Assembly: GCF_035594035.1 (NCBI RefSeq)
Contig: NZ_CP141588.1
Coordinates: 1,819,501 to 1,883,500, forward strand
Source: Sphingomonas sp. LY54
Lineage (GTDB): Bacteria > Pseudomonadota > Alphaproteobacteria > Sphingomonadales > Sphingomonadaceae
Length of the DNA: 64,000 nucleotides
Reading direction: 5' to 3'
Shown here piece by piece: positions 10,598 to 20,629 of this stretch. Numbering within the stretch: the stretch's first letter is position 1; every line of letters starts with the position of its first letter. The notes beneath the pieces are model-generated. The model was not told the origin of the DNA. It saw only the letters and a list, made by a program, of their open reading frames with translations, and made no database searches. Both the position numbers and the translations under genes were made by a program.

Positions 10598-13366
10598 ATG
10601 TCCTCCCAGCATCTCTACCTCGTCGACGGCTCGAGCTACATTTTCCGCGCCTTCCACCGGTTGCCGCCGCTGACAAACCGGCACGGACTCAATGTCGGTG
10701 CCGTCTATGGCTATACGACGATGCTGTGGAAGCTGGCCGAGAGCCTGCACAAGCAGGATGGCCCGACGCATCTGGCGGTGATCTTCGACGCGTCGTCCAA
10801 GACGTTCCGCAACGAGATGTACGACAAGTACAAGGCGCATCGGCCGCCGCCGCCGCCCGAATTGATCCCCCAATTCCCGCTGATCCGCGACGCCACGCGC
10901 GCCTTCTCGCTGCCTTGCATCGAGGAAGAAGGGCTGGAGGCGGACGACATCATCGCCTGCTATGCCAAGGCGGCGTTGCGCGAGGGCTGGAACGTCACGA
11001 TCGTCAGCTCCGACAAGGATCTGATGCAGCTGATCGAGCCCGGCCTCGACATGCTCGACACGATGAACGACCGCCGCATCGGCCCGGATTATGTGATCGA
11101 GAAATTCGGCGTCCCGCCCGAGCAATTGGGCGAAGTGCTGGCGCTGATGGGCGACAGCGTCGACAATATTCCCGGCGTGCCCGGCATCGGCCCCAAGACG
11201 GCGTCGAAGCTGATCATCGAATATGGCGACGTCGAAGCGGTGCTCGCCGCCGCGCCGTCGATGAAGCCTTCAAAGATGCGCGACAATCTGATCGAGCATG
11301 CCGACAATGCGCGGCTGTCGCGCGAGCTCGTCCGGCTGGTCTGCGATTCGCCTCTGCCCGAGCCGCTCGAAGACCTGACGATGAAGGGCATTCCCGACGC
11401 CCCGCTGCGCGAATTCCTGGAGGACCAGGGCTTCCGGTCGTTGCTCGCCAAATTGAACGGCAATTCGCAGGTCCAGGCACCGTCCACTTCGCCGTCGGCG
11501 ACCCCGGTCCAGTCCGAGGTCCGCCCGGAGCCGAAGATCGACCGCTCGGCCTATGCCATGGTCACCGACGAGGCCGAACTCGACCGCTGGATCGCCGAGG
11601 CGCGCAAGAACGGCTTCATCGCGCTCGATACCGAGACCAATTCGGTCGACTGCGTCAGCGCCACCCTGGTCGGCATCAGCCTCGCCACCGAATGCGGCAA
11701 GGCCTGCTACATTCCGCTCGAACATGGCGGCCACGATCTGCTCAGCGAGCGCCCCCACCAGCTCCCCGCCGCGCTCGTGCTCGGCAAATTGAAGCCGTTG
11801 CTCGAGGACCCGGCCGTCCTCAAGATCGGCCATAATTTCAAGTTCGACTGGGTCGTGCTCGATCGCCGCGGGATCAAGGTCGCGCCGCTCGACGACACGC
11901 TCGTGATGAGCTTCGACCTCGATGCCGGCGGGCTCAACAGCCATTCTATGGACGATCTCGCGCGCAAGCATCTCGATCACGAATGCCTCACGTTCAAGGA
12001 ATTGTGCGGCACCGGCCAGAAACAGATCAGCTTCGACCAGGTGCCGATCGCGCGCGCGACGGAATATGCGGCCGAGGATGCCGACGTCACCTTGCGCCTG
12101 TGGAATCGCTTCAAGACGCGGCTGGCACACGAGCGCGTCGCCCGCATCTACGAAATGGTCGACCGCCCTCTGGTACCGGTCGTCGCGCGCATGGAGCGCG
12201 AGGGCGTGAAGGTAGACCGCGAGGAGCTGCAGAAGCTCTCGGCCGAATTCTCCGCGCAGATCGGCGAGCTCGAAGAGCGGATCTGCGGCGAGGCCGGCTG
12301 CCGCTTCACGATCGGCTCGCCCAAGCAGTTGGGCGAAATCTTGTTCGACAAGATGGCGCTGAAGGGCGGCCGCAAGGGCAAGTCCGGCGTCTGGTCGACC
12401 GACGTCACCGAACTCGAGCGGCTCGCCAAGGACGGAGTGCCGATCGCCAACCTCGTGCTCGAATGGCGCCAGCTCTCGAAGCTCAAGTCGACCTATACGG
12501 ACGCGCTGCAGGAGCAGATCAACAAGGATACCGGGCGGGTCCATACCAGCTACTCGCTGTCGGGCGCGCAGACCGGCCGGCTGTCCTCGACCGACCCCAA
12601 CCTGCAGAACATCCCGATCCGGACCGAGATCGGCCGCCGCATCCGCGACGCCTTCATCGCCGAGGAGGGCCATGTCATCCTCGCCGCAGACTACAGCCAG
12701 ATCGAGTTGCGCCTCGCCGCGCACATGGCCGACGTGCCGCAGCTCCGCCAGGCCTTCGAAGAGGGCGCGGACATTCACAACATGACCGCGCAGGAGCTGT
12801 TCGGCGAGGTCAACCGCGACACCCGCGCCAGCGCCAAGACGATCAACTTCGCGATCCTCTACGGCATCTCGCGCTGGGGCCTGGCCGGACGCCTTGGCGT
12901 CACCGCCGACGAGGCGCAGGCGATCATCGACCGCTATTTCGAGCGCTTCCCCGGCATCAGCAACTATATCGCCGATACGCTCACCAAGGCGCGCGATGTC
13001 GGTTTCACCACCACCTTGTTCGGCCGCAAGACGCATTTCCCGCGCATCAAGGCCAAGAATCAGGGCGAGCGGCAGGGCGCCGAGCGCGCCGCGGTCAACG
13101 CGCCGATCCAGGGTACCAGCGCCGACATCATCAAGCGCGCGATGGCGCGGATGTGCCCGGCGCTGGAGGCGGCCGGCCTGGGTTCGACGCGCATGCTGAT
13201 GCAGGTCCATGACGAACTGGTGTTCGAAGTGCCCGAGGCCGATGTCGAACGCGCCAGCATCGTGATCCGGCAAGTGATGGAGGGCGCCGCCGAGCCGGCG
13301 GTGAAGCTGTCGGTGCCGCTCGGCGTCGAGATCGGCACGGGCCCCAATTGGGGCGCCGCGCATTGA
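10598..13366 (+). CDS. polA: DNA polymerase I
   Basis: A 922-residue three-domain DNA polymerase I for Okazaki-fragment processing and repair. The N-terminal 5'-3' nuclease (residues 1 to about 290) has SSDKDLMQL and GDSVDNIPG. The 3'-5' exonuclease retains its acids: LDTETN near 344, GHNFKFD and AAEDADVT, so proofreading looks active. The polymerase domain has motif A DYSQIELR near 698, motif B AKTINFAILYG and motif C QVHDELVFEV near 870. Length is normal. Its stop overlaps a TTG that may start the next gene. Confidence 0.97.
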   Translation: MSSQHLYLVDGSSYIFRAFHRLPPLTNRHGLNVGAVYGYTTMLWKLAESLHKQDGPTHLAVIFDASSKTFRNEMYDKYKAHRPPPPPELIPQFPLIRDATRAFSLPCIEEEGLEADDIIACYAKAALREGWNVTIVSSDKDLMQLIEPGLDMLDTMNDRRIGPDYVIEKFGVPPEQLGEVLALMGDSVDNIPGVPGIGPKTASKLIIEYGDVEAVLAAAPSMKPSKMRDNLIEHADNARLSRELVRLVCDSPLPEPLEDLTMKGIPDAPLREFLEDQGFRSLLAKLNGNSQVQAPSTSPSATPVQSEVRPEPKIDRSAYAMVTDEAELDRWIAEARKNGFIALDTETNSVDCVSATLVGISLATECGKACYIPLEHGGHDLLSERPHQLPAALVLGKLKPLLEDPAVLKIGHNFKFDWVVLDRRGIKVAPLDDTLVMSFDLDAGGLNSHSMDDLARKHLDHECLTFKELCGTGQKQISFDQVPIARATEYAAEDADVTLRLWNRFKTRLAHERVARIYEMVDRPLVPVVARMEREGVKVDREELQKLSAEFSAQIGELEERICGEAGCRFTIGSPKQLGEILFDKMALKGGRKGKSGVWSTDVTELERLAKDGVPIANLVLEWRQLSKLKSTYTDALQEQINKDTGRVHTSYSLSGAQTGRLSSTDPNLQNIPIRTEIGRRIRDAFIAEEGHVILAADYSQIELRLAAHMADVPQLRQAFEEGADIHNMTAQELFGEVNRDTRASAKTINFAILYGISRWGLAGRLGVTADEAQAIIDRYFERFPGISNYIADTLTKARDVGFTTTLFGRKTHFPRIKAKNQGERQGAERAAVNAPIQGTSADIIKRAMARMCPALEAAGLGSTRMLMQVHDELVFEVPEADVERASIVIRQVMEGAAEPAVKLSVPLGVEIGTGPNWGAAH

Positions 13367-14895
13367 ACACGACTGCCCCGGCCGACGACGACATCGCCGC
13401 GCTGGCGAAAGGCGGGCGGACCAATTTCTTCGGTTTCCTGCTGAGGCTGGCGGCCCGGCTCCCCTTCCTGTTCATCGCCGGCCGCATCTACGGCCCCGAG
13501 GCGCTGGGCCGGTTCGCCTACGCCGTCCTGATCGTTGAGTTCGCGGCGCAGCTCGCCACATTGGGCCTGAAGCGCGGCCTTGCGCAGCAGCTTTCGTCGA
13601 CCGACAAGCCCCATGTCTGCGTCGTCGCAGACGCGATGCTGGTAGCCTTCCTGGCCTCCGCCGTGGCGACGATCCTGCTCGCCATCTTCCCGCAGGCGAT
13701 GTTCCCGAACAGCGCGATTCACGGGCTCGAATGGCTGTTGCCGCTGATCGTGTTCGCCGTGGCCGGGTCCGACGTCGCGCTGGCGGCCCTGGCCTATCGC
13801 CACAATGTCCGGGCCACCGTGACGGCGCGCGCGATCGTCGAGCCGTGGACGATCAGCATCGCCGCCTTCCTGCTCGCCTTCGTGTCGTCGCGCGACGGCC
13901 TGATCATCGCCTACGTGCTGTCGATGCTCGCGGCCCTGCTCGCGTCGCTATGGCCGCTCTACAAGAGCTACGGCCTGCCGCGCGGCTGGCGCCCCCAGCC
14001 CGGCGTCCTGTGGGCGCTCGCCCGGCGCAACACCCCGCTCGCCATGGCCGACGCGATCGAATGGGGATCGCGGCGCATCGACATCGCCATCCTCGGCCTG
14101 TTCTTCTCTCCGGCCGTGGTCGGCATCTATTATGTCGCGCAGCAGGTCGCCTCGCTGCCGCAGAAATTGAAGACCAGCTTCGACCCGATCCTCGGGCCGG
14201 TCATCACCGAGAAGCTCGCCGAGGGCGACCGCAAGGCCGTCGCTAACCAGGTGCGCCAGGTCGGCTTCTGGATCATCGCCGCCCAGGCCGGCATCGCGCT
14301 CGCGCTCGGCATTCCCGGCGAGGCGGTGATGGGCCTGGTCGGCCCGCAATTCGTCGGCGGCACCGGCGCGCTCGCCTTCCTGCTCGCCGCCGAAGCCATC
14401 GCCGCCACCGCAGCCGTCTCGGAAGCGGCGCTGGTCTATGTCGCCCGCCACCGCAATCTGATGATCTCGCTGCTGATGATCGTGGTCCAGATTGGCTTGT
14501 CGGTCGCGTTGATCCTCGGCATGCGCGCGCTCGACTGGCCGATCATTTTCCAGGCCGCGGGTCCTGCGATCGCCTTGTGCCTGGCGCTCGGGCTCTCCTC
14601 GATCCTCAAGGCGCGGCTGCTCAGCCGGCTGCTGGAGGCGCCGGTGCAGGGCTGGCGCTGGCCGCTCGTCTGGGCCGCCGCCGCGGCCGCCCTGGTCGGC
14701 TACGTCATTACGATCCTGCCGCAGTCGTTCGAATGGTTCGAGCTGGTCGTCGGCATCCCGCTCATCCTCGGCACCTTCGGAATCGTCGTGTGGAAGCGCG
14801 GTTTCACCCACGAGGACCGCATCCTTTTCCGGATGAAGAAGCCGAAGGAAGTTACTCTTCCGCCGCCGCCAGGGGCTTCACCGCCGGCCCGTTGA
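13363..14895 (+). CDS. Polysaccharide flippase-type membrane protein
   Basis: About 510 residues with repeated hydrophobic segments, consistent with 12 or more membrane helices of the MOP/Wzx superfamily, which move lipid-linked oligosaccharides or polysaccharide units across the inner membrane. The opening FFGFLLRLAARLPFLFIAGRIYGPEALGRFAYA is typical, as is the internal repeat of that pattern. The start is uncertain: a TTG at 13363 overlaps the polA stop and has GGGG upstream; a TTG at 13348 is the alternative. Its last 44 bp overlap the convergent FAD/Rieske gene. Confidence 0.85.
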   Translation: MNTTAPADDDIAALAKGGRTNFFGFLLRLAARLPFLFIAGRIYGPEALGRFAYAVLIVEFAAQLATLGLKRGLAQQLSSTDKPHVCVVADAMLVAFLASAVATILLAIFPQAMFPNSAIHGLEWLLPLIVFAVAGSDVALAALAYRHNVRATVTARAIVEPWTISIAAFLLAFVSSRDGLIIAYVLSMLAALLASLWPLYKSYGLPRGWRPQPGVLWALARRNTPLAMADAIEWGSRRIDIAILGLFFSPAVVGIYYVAQQVASLPQKLKTSFDPILGPVITEKLAEGDRKAVANQVRQVGFWIIAAQAGIALALGIPGEAVMGLVGPQFVGGTGALAFLLAAEAIAATAAVSEAALVYVARHRNLMISLLMIVVQIGLSVALILGMRALDWPIIFQAAGPAIALCLALGLSSILKARLLSRLLEAPVQGWRWPLVWAAAAAALVGYVITILPQSFEWFELVVGIPLILGTFGIVVWKRGFTHEDRILFRMKKPKEVTLPPPPGASPPAR

Positions 14896-16381
14896 GGACC
14901 TGCCCGTCCGGCGCGAATTGCGAGCCGTGGCAGGGGCAGTCCCAGCATTTCTCAAACCCGTTCCAGTGGACGAGGCAGCCCATATGGGTGCAGGCGGCCG
15001 AGCGGCGGACAACGGTGCCGTCCTCCGCCTTGTAGGTGGCGATCTTGCTCAGCCCTTCGCGGATGACGGCGCCTTCGCCCGGCGCGAGATCGTCGGCCGA
15101 GGCGACCTGCCCCGGCGTCAGATATTCGGCGAAGTTCTTCGCGGCGCCGGCCTGGCCCTTCAGGAACTCCTTCGCAGCAGTTGGCGCGGCCGACTTACGC
15201 GCCGGATCGAAGACGGGGGCGTAGCGGCTGTCCTCCCCGATGATCAGCGGCAGGATGGTCAGGCTGCCGGCGACGCCGTTGGTGATGCCCTGCCCGGAAT
15301 CGCCGGTGTGGATGTAGATGTTGGTATTGCCCGGGTTGCGTCCCGAGAACGGCATGAAGTCGATCGGCTCGAGAACCTGGCCCGACCAGCGATATTCGGC
15401 GCGGGTGAAGCTCGGATAGCGCTCGCGCGTCCACCCTTCCAGCGCGGCAAGCCGCTCGTCCATGTCGGCGGCCTCGCCGCTGCGATGGTCCTCGCCGCCG
15501 ACGATGAGCAGGTCCTCGGTGTCGCTCAGCGGCTGGATGCGGACATAATGATAGGCGTCATAGGTGTCCCACGCGAGTGCGTCGGGCACCGAGCCCTTCG
15601 CCACCCGGCCGGCAATCGCATAGGTGCGGGCGGGAAGCTGCTTGGCGTGGATCGCGACCTTGTCGTTGGTCGGCGAGTTCGTGCAGAAGACCGCTGCCGA
15701 CGCACGGATCACATGCCCGGCCTCGGTCGTGATCTCGACGCCGCCGTCGACCTCTTCGTCGGATACGTGGGTCGTGTCGGAATGGAGTCGGCCGCCGCGC
15801 GCGGCGATGGCGCTGGCCAGGCCAGCGAGATATTTCATCGGGTGCAGGCGGCCCTGATTTGGGAAACGCAGCGCCGGCCCGGTGTCGATGCCCGGGATGG
15901 GCGCACGATCGGCCCATTCGACCGGCACGCCGATCGTCTGGCAGGCCTGATATTCTTCCTCCAGATCGGCGCGATGCTCGGCCTCGGCGGGGAACAGATA
16001 GCCGTCGACCCGCGCGAAATCGGCATCGATGCCCTCGTCGCGGCAGATCGCCTCGATGCGGTTTACGGCGGCAACCTGGCTGTCGTGGTAAAGCCGCGCC
16101 TCGTCCGCGCCGCGGACCCGGATCAGCTCGGAATAGAAATCGTCGAGCTCGGTGGCGAGGTGCGCGGTGGTTCGCGCGGTCATGCCCCAGCCGATCCTGC
16201 CGCGGTCGATGACGATCACGCGGCGGCCGAAGCGCGAAAGCTCGTAGGCCGTCGACAGTCCGGCGATGCCCGATCCGATGACGACGACGTCGCATTCGGC
16301 GTCGGTCGTGAGCGGCGGCGCGTCGATCGCAGGCCCGGATTCCATCCAGCAGGAGGTGCTGCGCTCGTCGCCGACGTTCAT
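14852..16381 (-). CDS. FAD-dependent oxidoreductase with C-terminal Rieske domain
   Basis: A 509-residue fusion. An N-terminal DAO-type FAD domain has the motif VVVIGSGIAGLSTAYEL near residue 32. A C-terminal Rieske [2Fe-2S] domain has CTHMGC near 462 and CPCHGSQF near 482. This architecture matches the YhfW-like group of cytosolic oxidoreductases of unknown substrate. The ATG at 16381 (MNVGDERS) is chosen; the longer frame upstream lacks conservation and runs into purH. It lies 92 bp downstream of purH and overlaps the flippase gene tail to tail by 44 bp. Confidence 0.9.
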   Translation of the reverse strand: MNVGDERSTSCWMESGPAIDAPPLTTDAECDVVVIGSGIAGLSTAYELSRFGRRVIVIDRGRIGWGMTARTTAHLATELDDFYSELIRVRGADEARLYHDSQVAAVNRIEAICRDEGIDADFARVDGYLFPAEAEHRADLEEEYQACQTIGVPVEWADRAPIPGIDTGPALRFPNQGRLHPMKYLAGLASAIAARGGRLHSDTTHVSDEEVDGGVEITTEAGHVIRASAAVFCTNSPTNDKVAIHAKQLPARTYAIAGRVAKGSVPDALAWDTYDAYHYVRIQPLSDTEDLLIVGGEDHRSGEAADMDERLAALEGWTRERYPSFTRAEYRWSGQVLEPIDFMPFSGRNPGNTNIYIHTGDSGQGITNGVAGSLTILPLIIGEDSRYAPVFDPARKSAAPTAAKEFLKGQAGAAKNFAEYLTPGQVASADDLAPGEGAVIREGLSKIATYKAEDGTVVRRSAACTHMGCLVHWNGFEKCWDCPCHGSQFAPDGQVLNGPAVKPLAAAEE

Positions 16382-16433
16382 GTGCGTCTCCCTTGTTCTT
16401 GGGAGCGCCAACGGACTTGCGCGCGGAATCGTT

Positions 16434-16460
16434 CCGGCTGCGGCGACCTGCCGCAGCCGG
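16434..16460 (-). terminator. Perfect hairpin downstream of purH
   Basis: An 11-bp perfect inverted repeat (CCGGCTGCGGC with its complement) around a 5-base loop, 14 bp after the purH stop. On the minus strand it is not followed by a T-run, so it is either a weak or Rho-assisted terminator or a 3'-end stabilising stem separating purH from the FAD/Rieske gene. Confidence 0.4.
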
Positions 16461-16473
16461 GTGGACGCCGCGC

Positions 16474-18063
16474 TTAGTGGCGGAAGTGGCGCATGCCGGT
16501 GAACACCATCGCCAGCCCGGCTTCGTCGGCGGCGGCGATCACTTCCTCGTCGCGAATCGAGCCGCCCGGCTGGATCACCGCGGTGGCGCCGGCCTCGACC
16601 GCCGCGAGCAGCCCGTCGGCGAACGGGAAGAAGGCGTCCGAGGCGACCGCCGAGCCGATCGTGCGCGGCTGGGCCCAGCCGGCCTTCTCGGCCGCATCCT
16701 TGGCCTTCCACGCGGCGATGCGCGCGGATTCGAGGCGGTTCATCTGGCCGGCACCGACGCCGGCGGTGGCCCCGTCCTTGGCATAGACGATTGCGTTCGA
16801 CTTGACGTGCTTGGCCACCGTCCAGGCGAACAGGGCGTCGGCCAGCTCCTGTTCGGTCGGCGCGCGCTTGGTGACGACCTTCAGCGCCTCGCGCGTCACC
16901 CGGCCGTTGTCGCGGGTCTGGACGAGGTAGCCGCCGGCGATCGATTTCAGCATGAAGCCGGTGCGGGCCGGATCGGGCAGCGCCCCGGTCAGCAGCAGGC
17001 GCAGATTCTTCTTTCTGGCGAAGACGGCGCGGGCCTCGGCGTCGGCGTCGGGCGCGATGATCACCTCGGTGAAGATCTGGGTCATCGCCTCGGCGACCTC
17101 TCCGGTCAGCGGCTGGTTGACGGCGATGATGCCGCCGAACGCCGAGACGGTGTCGCAGGCGAACGCTTCCTCATAGGCCTTGAGCAAGGTCGGCGCGGAG
17201 GCGACGCCGCAGGGATTGGCGTGCTTGACGATGACGCATGCCGGGCCGGCGTCGCGGAACTCAGCCGCCAGCTCGAGCGCCGCATCGGCGTCGTTGTAAT
17301 TGTTGTAGCTGAGCTCCTTGCCCTGGACCTGCTCTGCCTGGGCGATGCCACGGCTGTGCGGGCCGGCGGGAAGGTAGAGCGCCGCCTTCTGGTGCGGGTT
17401 CTCGCCGTAGCGCAGCTCCTCGCCCTTGTTCATGATCGCCGGCAGCATGTCCGGGAAGAATTGCTGCTGATCGGCGAAGGCAAACCAGGAGGCGATCATC
17501 GAATCGTATGCCGCGGTAGCGGAAAAGGCCTTGGCCGCCAGCCGCTTGCGGAAATTGAGTGACGTCATGCCGCCATTCGCGTCGAGCGCCTCGATCAGTT
17601 CGGCATAATCGGACGGGTCGGTGACGATCGCGACGTGGGCGTGGTTCTTGGCGGCCGAACGGACCATCGAAGGGCCGCCGATATCGATATTCTCGATGAT
17701 CTCGTCGCGGCCCGCGCCCTTGGCGACGGTCTGGGCGAATGGGTAAAGGTTGACCACGACCAGATCGATCGCGCCAATTTCATGCTCCTGCATCGAGGCG
17801 ACATGCTCGGGATTGTCGCGGACGGCGAGCAGGCCGCCATGGACCTTCGGGTGCAGGGTCTTCACCCGTCCATCCATCATTTCCGGGAAGCCGGTCAGGT
17901 CCGAAATGTCGCGAACGTCCAGGCCCGCATCGCGCAGCGCCTTGGCCGTCCCGCCGGTCGAGACCAAGTCGACGCCGTGGCGCGCCAGGGCCTGGCCCAG
18001 TTCAACGAGGCCGCTCTTGTCAGAAACGGACAGGAGCGCACGGGTGATTTTCACGTCGGACAT
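16474..18063 (-). CDS. purH: Bifunctional AICAR formyltransferase / IMP cyclohydrolase
   Basis: A 529-residue enzyme for the last two steps of purine synthesis (AICAR to FAICAR to IMP). The N-terminal cyclohydrolase (MGS-like) domain shows [21 protein letters not shown] and [13 protein letters not shown]. The C-terminal transformylase shows the catalytic [24 protein letters not shown] and [10 protein letters not shown]. Length and order are normal. Transcribed alone or with the FAD/Rieske gene downstream; the heparinase-like gene upstream is on the same strand after 91 bp. Confidence 0.97.
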   Translation of the reverse strand: MSDVKITRALLSVSDKSGLVELGQALARHGVDLVSTGGTAKALRDAGLDVRDISDLTGFPEMMDGRVKTLHPKVHGGLLAVRDNPEHVASMQEHEIGAIDLVVVNLYPFAQTVAKGAGRDEIIENIDIGGPSMVRSAAKNHAHVAIVTDPSDYAELIEALDANGGMTSLNFRKRLAAKAFSATAAYDSMIASWFAFADQQQFFPDMLPAIMNKGEELRYGENPHQKAALYLPAGPHSRGIAQAEQVQGKELSYNNYNDADAALELAAEFRDAGPACVIVKHANPCGVASAPTLLKAYEEAFACDTVSAFGGIIAVNQPLTGEVAEAMTQIFTEVIIAPDADAEARAVFARKKNLRLLLTGALPDPARTGFMLKSIAGGYLVQTRDNGRVTREALKVVTKRAPTEQELADALFAWTVAKHVKSNAIVYAKDGATAGVGAGQMNRLESARIAAWKAKDAAEKAGWAQPRTIGSAVASDAFFPFADGLLAAVEAGATAVIQPGGSIRDEEVIAAADEAGLAMVFTGMRHFRH

Positions 18064-18154
18064 GATGGTTCCTGTTGGGACGGCGCGGGACGCGCGGCCA
18101 ATGTTGGCGCCCCCATAACGCCATCGTCGCCGACCGTCACCCCGGGGCGGCGCC

Positions 18155-19891
18155 CTAACCGGCCCGTTTCAGGACCCAGCTGATCGTCATCCCGTCGGCG
18201 GGCGTTTCGCCCGAAACCACCAGTTGCAGGCTGGGATGCGGCTTGGCGTCGCCGTCGATCCAGAGGCTGTCCTCGATTGTCAGCTGGCCGCCGCGGCAGC
18301 GGAACTGCCAGGTCGTGTGGCCGCGGATCCGGAGCAAAGCGCCCTGCCCGTCGGCGGTGCTGGTCACTTCCACCGCCGGCGCGAGATGGAAGCGCACCGC
18401 GAAGGGGATGGGTTCGGCGCGGCGGCGCCGGCCGCCCGGCATCAGGCAATCCTCGCCCTTCAATTCACGGCCGTCGGCAGAGAGGAGGAGCTGACGCTGG
18501 TGGAGGAGGCCGAAACGGCGAACATAGCCGTCGTGGCTGGCCTCGACCATCGTCGTGCCGCCAGTCTCGTCGCGCGAGAGCTCGACCTGGCTGACGCCCT
18601 TGCCGAGGCTGCCATCGTCATGAACCGCGGTGGAATTGCGATCGCCGAGCGTGACCGTCGTATGCGCCGCGGTCGTGCGCAAGCCCTGGATCAACGCGTC
18701 GGGGAGAGCTGGCGGGCGGGCGCCGCCGCAATTGACGATCAGCCGGTCCGGTCCGTCGCTGAACTCGAACGCGAGGGTGGAGGCGCAGCCGCCCGCGATC
18801 GTGCGGCTCGGAGGAGGCGGCGCCGCGTCGAAGATCGCGATGCTCTTGCGCGCCTCGAGGCGATGATAGCCCCAGCCGCGCGCCTGGCGCAGCGCACGGG
18901 TGCTGACGCCGGAACCCTCGATCGCCGCCAGCACGCGTCGGGCCGAGACCATGTTGCCGCCCTGCCAGCTCGACAGCGCGTCGTCGCCGAGCGTGACCGA
19001 CAGCAAGGCGGCGACGCTGCCCGAGAGCGCGTCGGCAATCTCTTCGGGCATGTCGCGCCGGGCGGCATTGTAGACGGTGCGCAGCTGCGAAAGGATTTCG
19101 ACCAGGCGCAATTGGTCGGTCGGGGACCGGCTGACCAGGCCGCCATCCTCGTGCAATGCCGTCGCCAAGGCCCGGATCAGCCCTGCTTCGCCGGCGCCGA
19201 GCCGCGCGGGGCCGCCCTGCACGACCACCGCGGCGGTGATGACTCCTGCCCAGGCGGTGACGCGCTGCAGTCCGGCCGGCGCCTTGTCGGCGCTGCGGTC
19301 GAGGTGGCGGGCGCCGCGCGCGAGCGCGTTCAGGACCGCCGAGCGGTAGACGAGGTCGCGGCTCGACAGGACGTAAGGCGCATAAGCGGTCCAGAACAGG
19401 ATGCGGCGCCCCCAGAGGTCCGCCCGCCACGCCCGTTCCGAGATGGTATCGGCATGGCTGTCGAGCCATTTGCGGACGAGTCTTTCGGCGATCTGGCAGG
19501 CCTTTTCGCGGGTGGCGGCGGCGGCGAGGTCGCGCAGCCAGGCGAAGCTCTGCAGATAATCGGCGAAATCCTGCGGGATCGTGGGGTCGGCGAAGTCGAG
19601 CTTGTCGATCGGGACCGAGCGGCCGCGGTGGAGGATCTGGCCCTGGAGAATGGCCGTGCCGGCAGCCTTGTCGCCGGCGATCGGGTCCTTGGGAACGGCG
19701 AGCAGCTTCAGCGGGAAGCGGCCGCGAAGCCGGAGGGTGTGGAACGGAGTGCGCCAGGCGAGGCGGTGGAGGCGGTAGGCGACACGTTCGGAGAGGGACA
19801 GGCCGCGGTCGTCCCCGACACGGATCAGCCGCTTGCCCTGTTCGATCTCGTCTTCAGTGCCGGTGGCGTCGATCCGCTCCAACAGGGTCAT
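18155..19891 (-). CDS. Heparinase II/III family protein
   Basis: A 578-residue protein of the heparinase II/III-like family: an N-terminal alpha/alpha toroid (about residues 60-330, with [18 protein letters not shown] and SWQGGNM) and a C-terminal beta-sandwich (about 380-570, with [18 protein letters not shown] segments). I see no export signal, unlike secreted lyases, so a cytoplasmic role or a role in cell-surface glycan handling remains open. Its ATG overlaps the rpe stop as ATGA. In sphingomonads this gene often sits with rpe and rsmB (from memory). Substrate unknown. Confidence 0.85.
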   Translation of the reverse strand: MTLLERIDATGTEDEIEQGKRLIRVGDDRGLSLSERVAYRLHRLAWRTPFHTLRLRGRFPLKLLAVPKDPIAGDKAAGTAILQGQILHRGRSVPIDKLDFADPTIPQDFADYLQSFAWLRDLAAAATREKACQIAERLVRKWLDSHADTISERAWRADLWGRRILFWTAYAPYVLSSRDLVYRSAVLNALARGARHLDRSADKAPAGLQRVTAWAGVITAAVVVQGGPARLGAGEAGLIRALATALHEDGGLVSRSPTDQLRLVEILSQLRTVYNAARRDMPEEIADALSGSVAALLSVTLGDDALSSWQGGNMVSARRVLAAIEGSGVSTRALRQARGWGYHRLEARKSIAIFDAAPPPPSRTIAGGCASTLAFEFSDGPDRLIVNCGGARPPALPDALIQGLRTTAAHTTVTLGDRNSTAVHDDGSLGKGVSQVELSRDETGGTTMVEASHDGYVRRFGLLHQRQLLLSADGRELKGEDCLMPGGRRRRAEPIPFAVRFHLAPAVEVTSTADGQGALLRIRGHTTWQFRCRGGQLTIEDSLWIDGDAKPHPSLQLVVSGETPADGMTISWVLKRAG

Positions 19892-20550
19892 GGTCCCCTA
19901 AGCCCCCTGATATTCTCCGCATATTTCTCCGGGCCGCCGCGGAAGGTGGCGGTGCCGGCGACCAAAGCGTCGGCCCCCGCCTCGATGATCCGGCGGCAAT
20001 TATTCTGGTCGACACCGCCGTCGACCTCGAGGTCGATCGGCTTGCCCAATTTGTCGATCTGCTTGCGGATCGCCTCGATCTTGCGCAGCTGGCTCTCGAT
20101 GAAGCTCTGCCCGCCGAAACCGGGATTGACGCTCATCACCAGGACAAGGTCGATCTCCTCGAGCACGTAATCGAGCATCTTGGCCGGGGTCGCCGGGTTG
20201 AGCGACACGCCCGCTTTCTTGCCGAGCGACTTGATGCGCTGGATCGTCCGGTGGAGATGCGGACCGGCCTCCGGGTGCACCGTGATCATGTCGGCGCCGG
20301 CTTCCGCGAAGGCATCGAGGAAGCTGTCGACCGGCGAGATCATCAGATGGACGTCGAAGGGCTTGGCCGTGTGGGGCCGCAGCGCCTTCACGACGCCGGG
20401 TCCGATCGTGATGTTGGGGACGAAATGGCCGTCCATCACGTCGACATGGATCCAGTCGGCGCCGGCTTCGTCGATGGCGCGGACCTCCTCGCCCAGCCGG
20501 GCGAAATCGGCGGAGAGGATCGAGGGGGAGATACGAACAGGCTGTTGCAC
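19888..20550 (-). CDS. rpe: Ribulose-phosphate 3-epimerase
   Basis: A 220-residue TIM-barrel epimerase interconverting ribulose 5-phosphate and xylulose 5-phosphate in the pentose phosphate pathway. Signatures: [28 protein letters not shown] with the metal-binding His and Asp, [12 protein letters not shown] and the second catalytic Asp in EVDGGV. The start codon is GTG (VQQPVRIS). It is coupled to the downstream heparinase-like gene by an ATGA overlap. Confidence 0.96.
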   Translation of the reverse strand: MQQPVRISPSILSADFARLGEEVRAIDEAGADWIHVDVMDGHFVPNITIGPGVVKALRPHTAKPFDVHLMISPVDSFLDAFAEAGADMITVHPEAGPHLHRTIQRIKSLGKKAGVSLNPATPAKMLDYVLEEIDLVLVMSVNPGFGGQSFIESQLRKIEAIRKQIDKLGKPIDLEVDGGVDQNNCRRIIEAGADALVAGTATFRGGPEKYAENIRGLRGP

Positions 20551-20563
20551 AGCGAATCATTAA

Positions 20564-20582
20564 CCCCCGCGAGTCGCGGGGG
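20564..20582 (-). terminator. GC-rich hairpin between rsmB and rpe
   Basis: CCCCCGC, a 5-base spacer and GCGGGGG form a strong stem (two more pairs are possible inside the spacer) in the 79-bp gap between the rsmB stop and the rpe start. On the minus strand it is followed by TTAATGATT, which is T-rich but not a clean T-run. It may be a partial terminator or attenuator ahead of rpe. Confidence 0.4.
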
Positions 20583-20629
20583 CAAGAAAGCCGCGCACTT
20601 TATCCCCGGTTAATTGCAGAGCGCTGCGA

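Noticed and set aside
11270..13363. Long open frame antisense to polA
   Set aside because: No recognisable domain; plus-strand polA is complete with all polymerase and exonuclease motifs.
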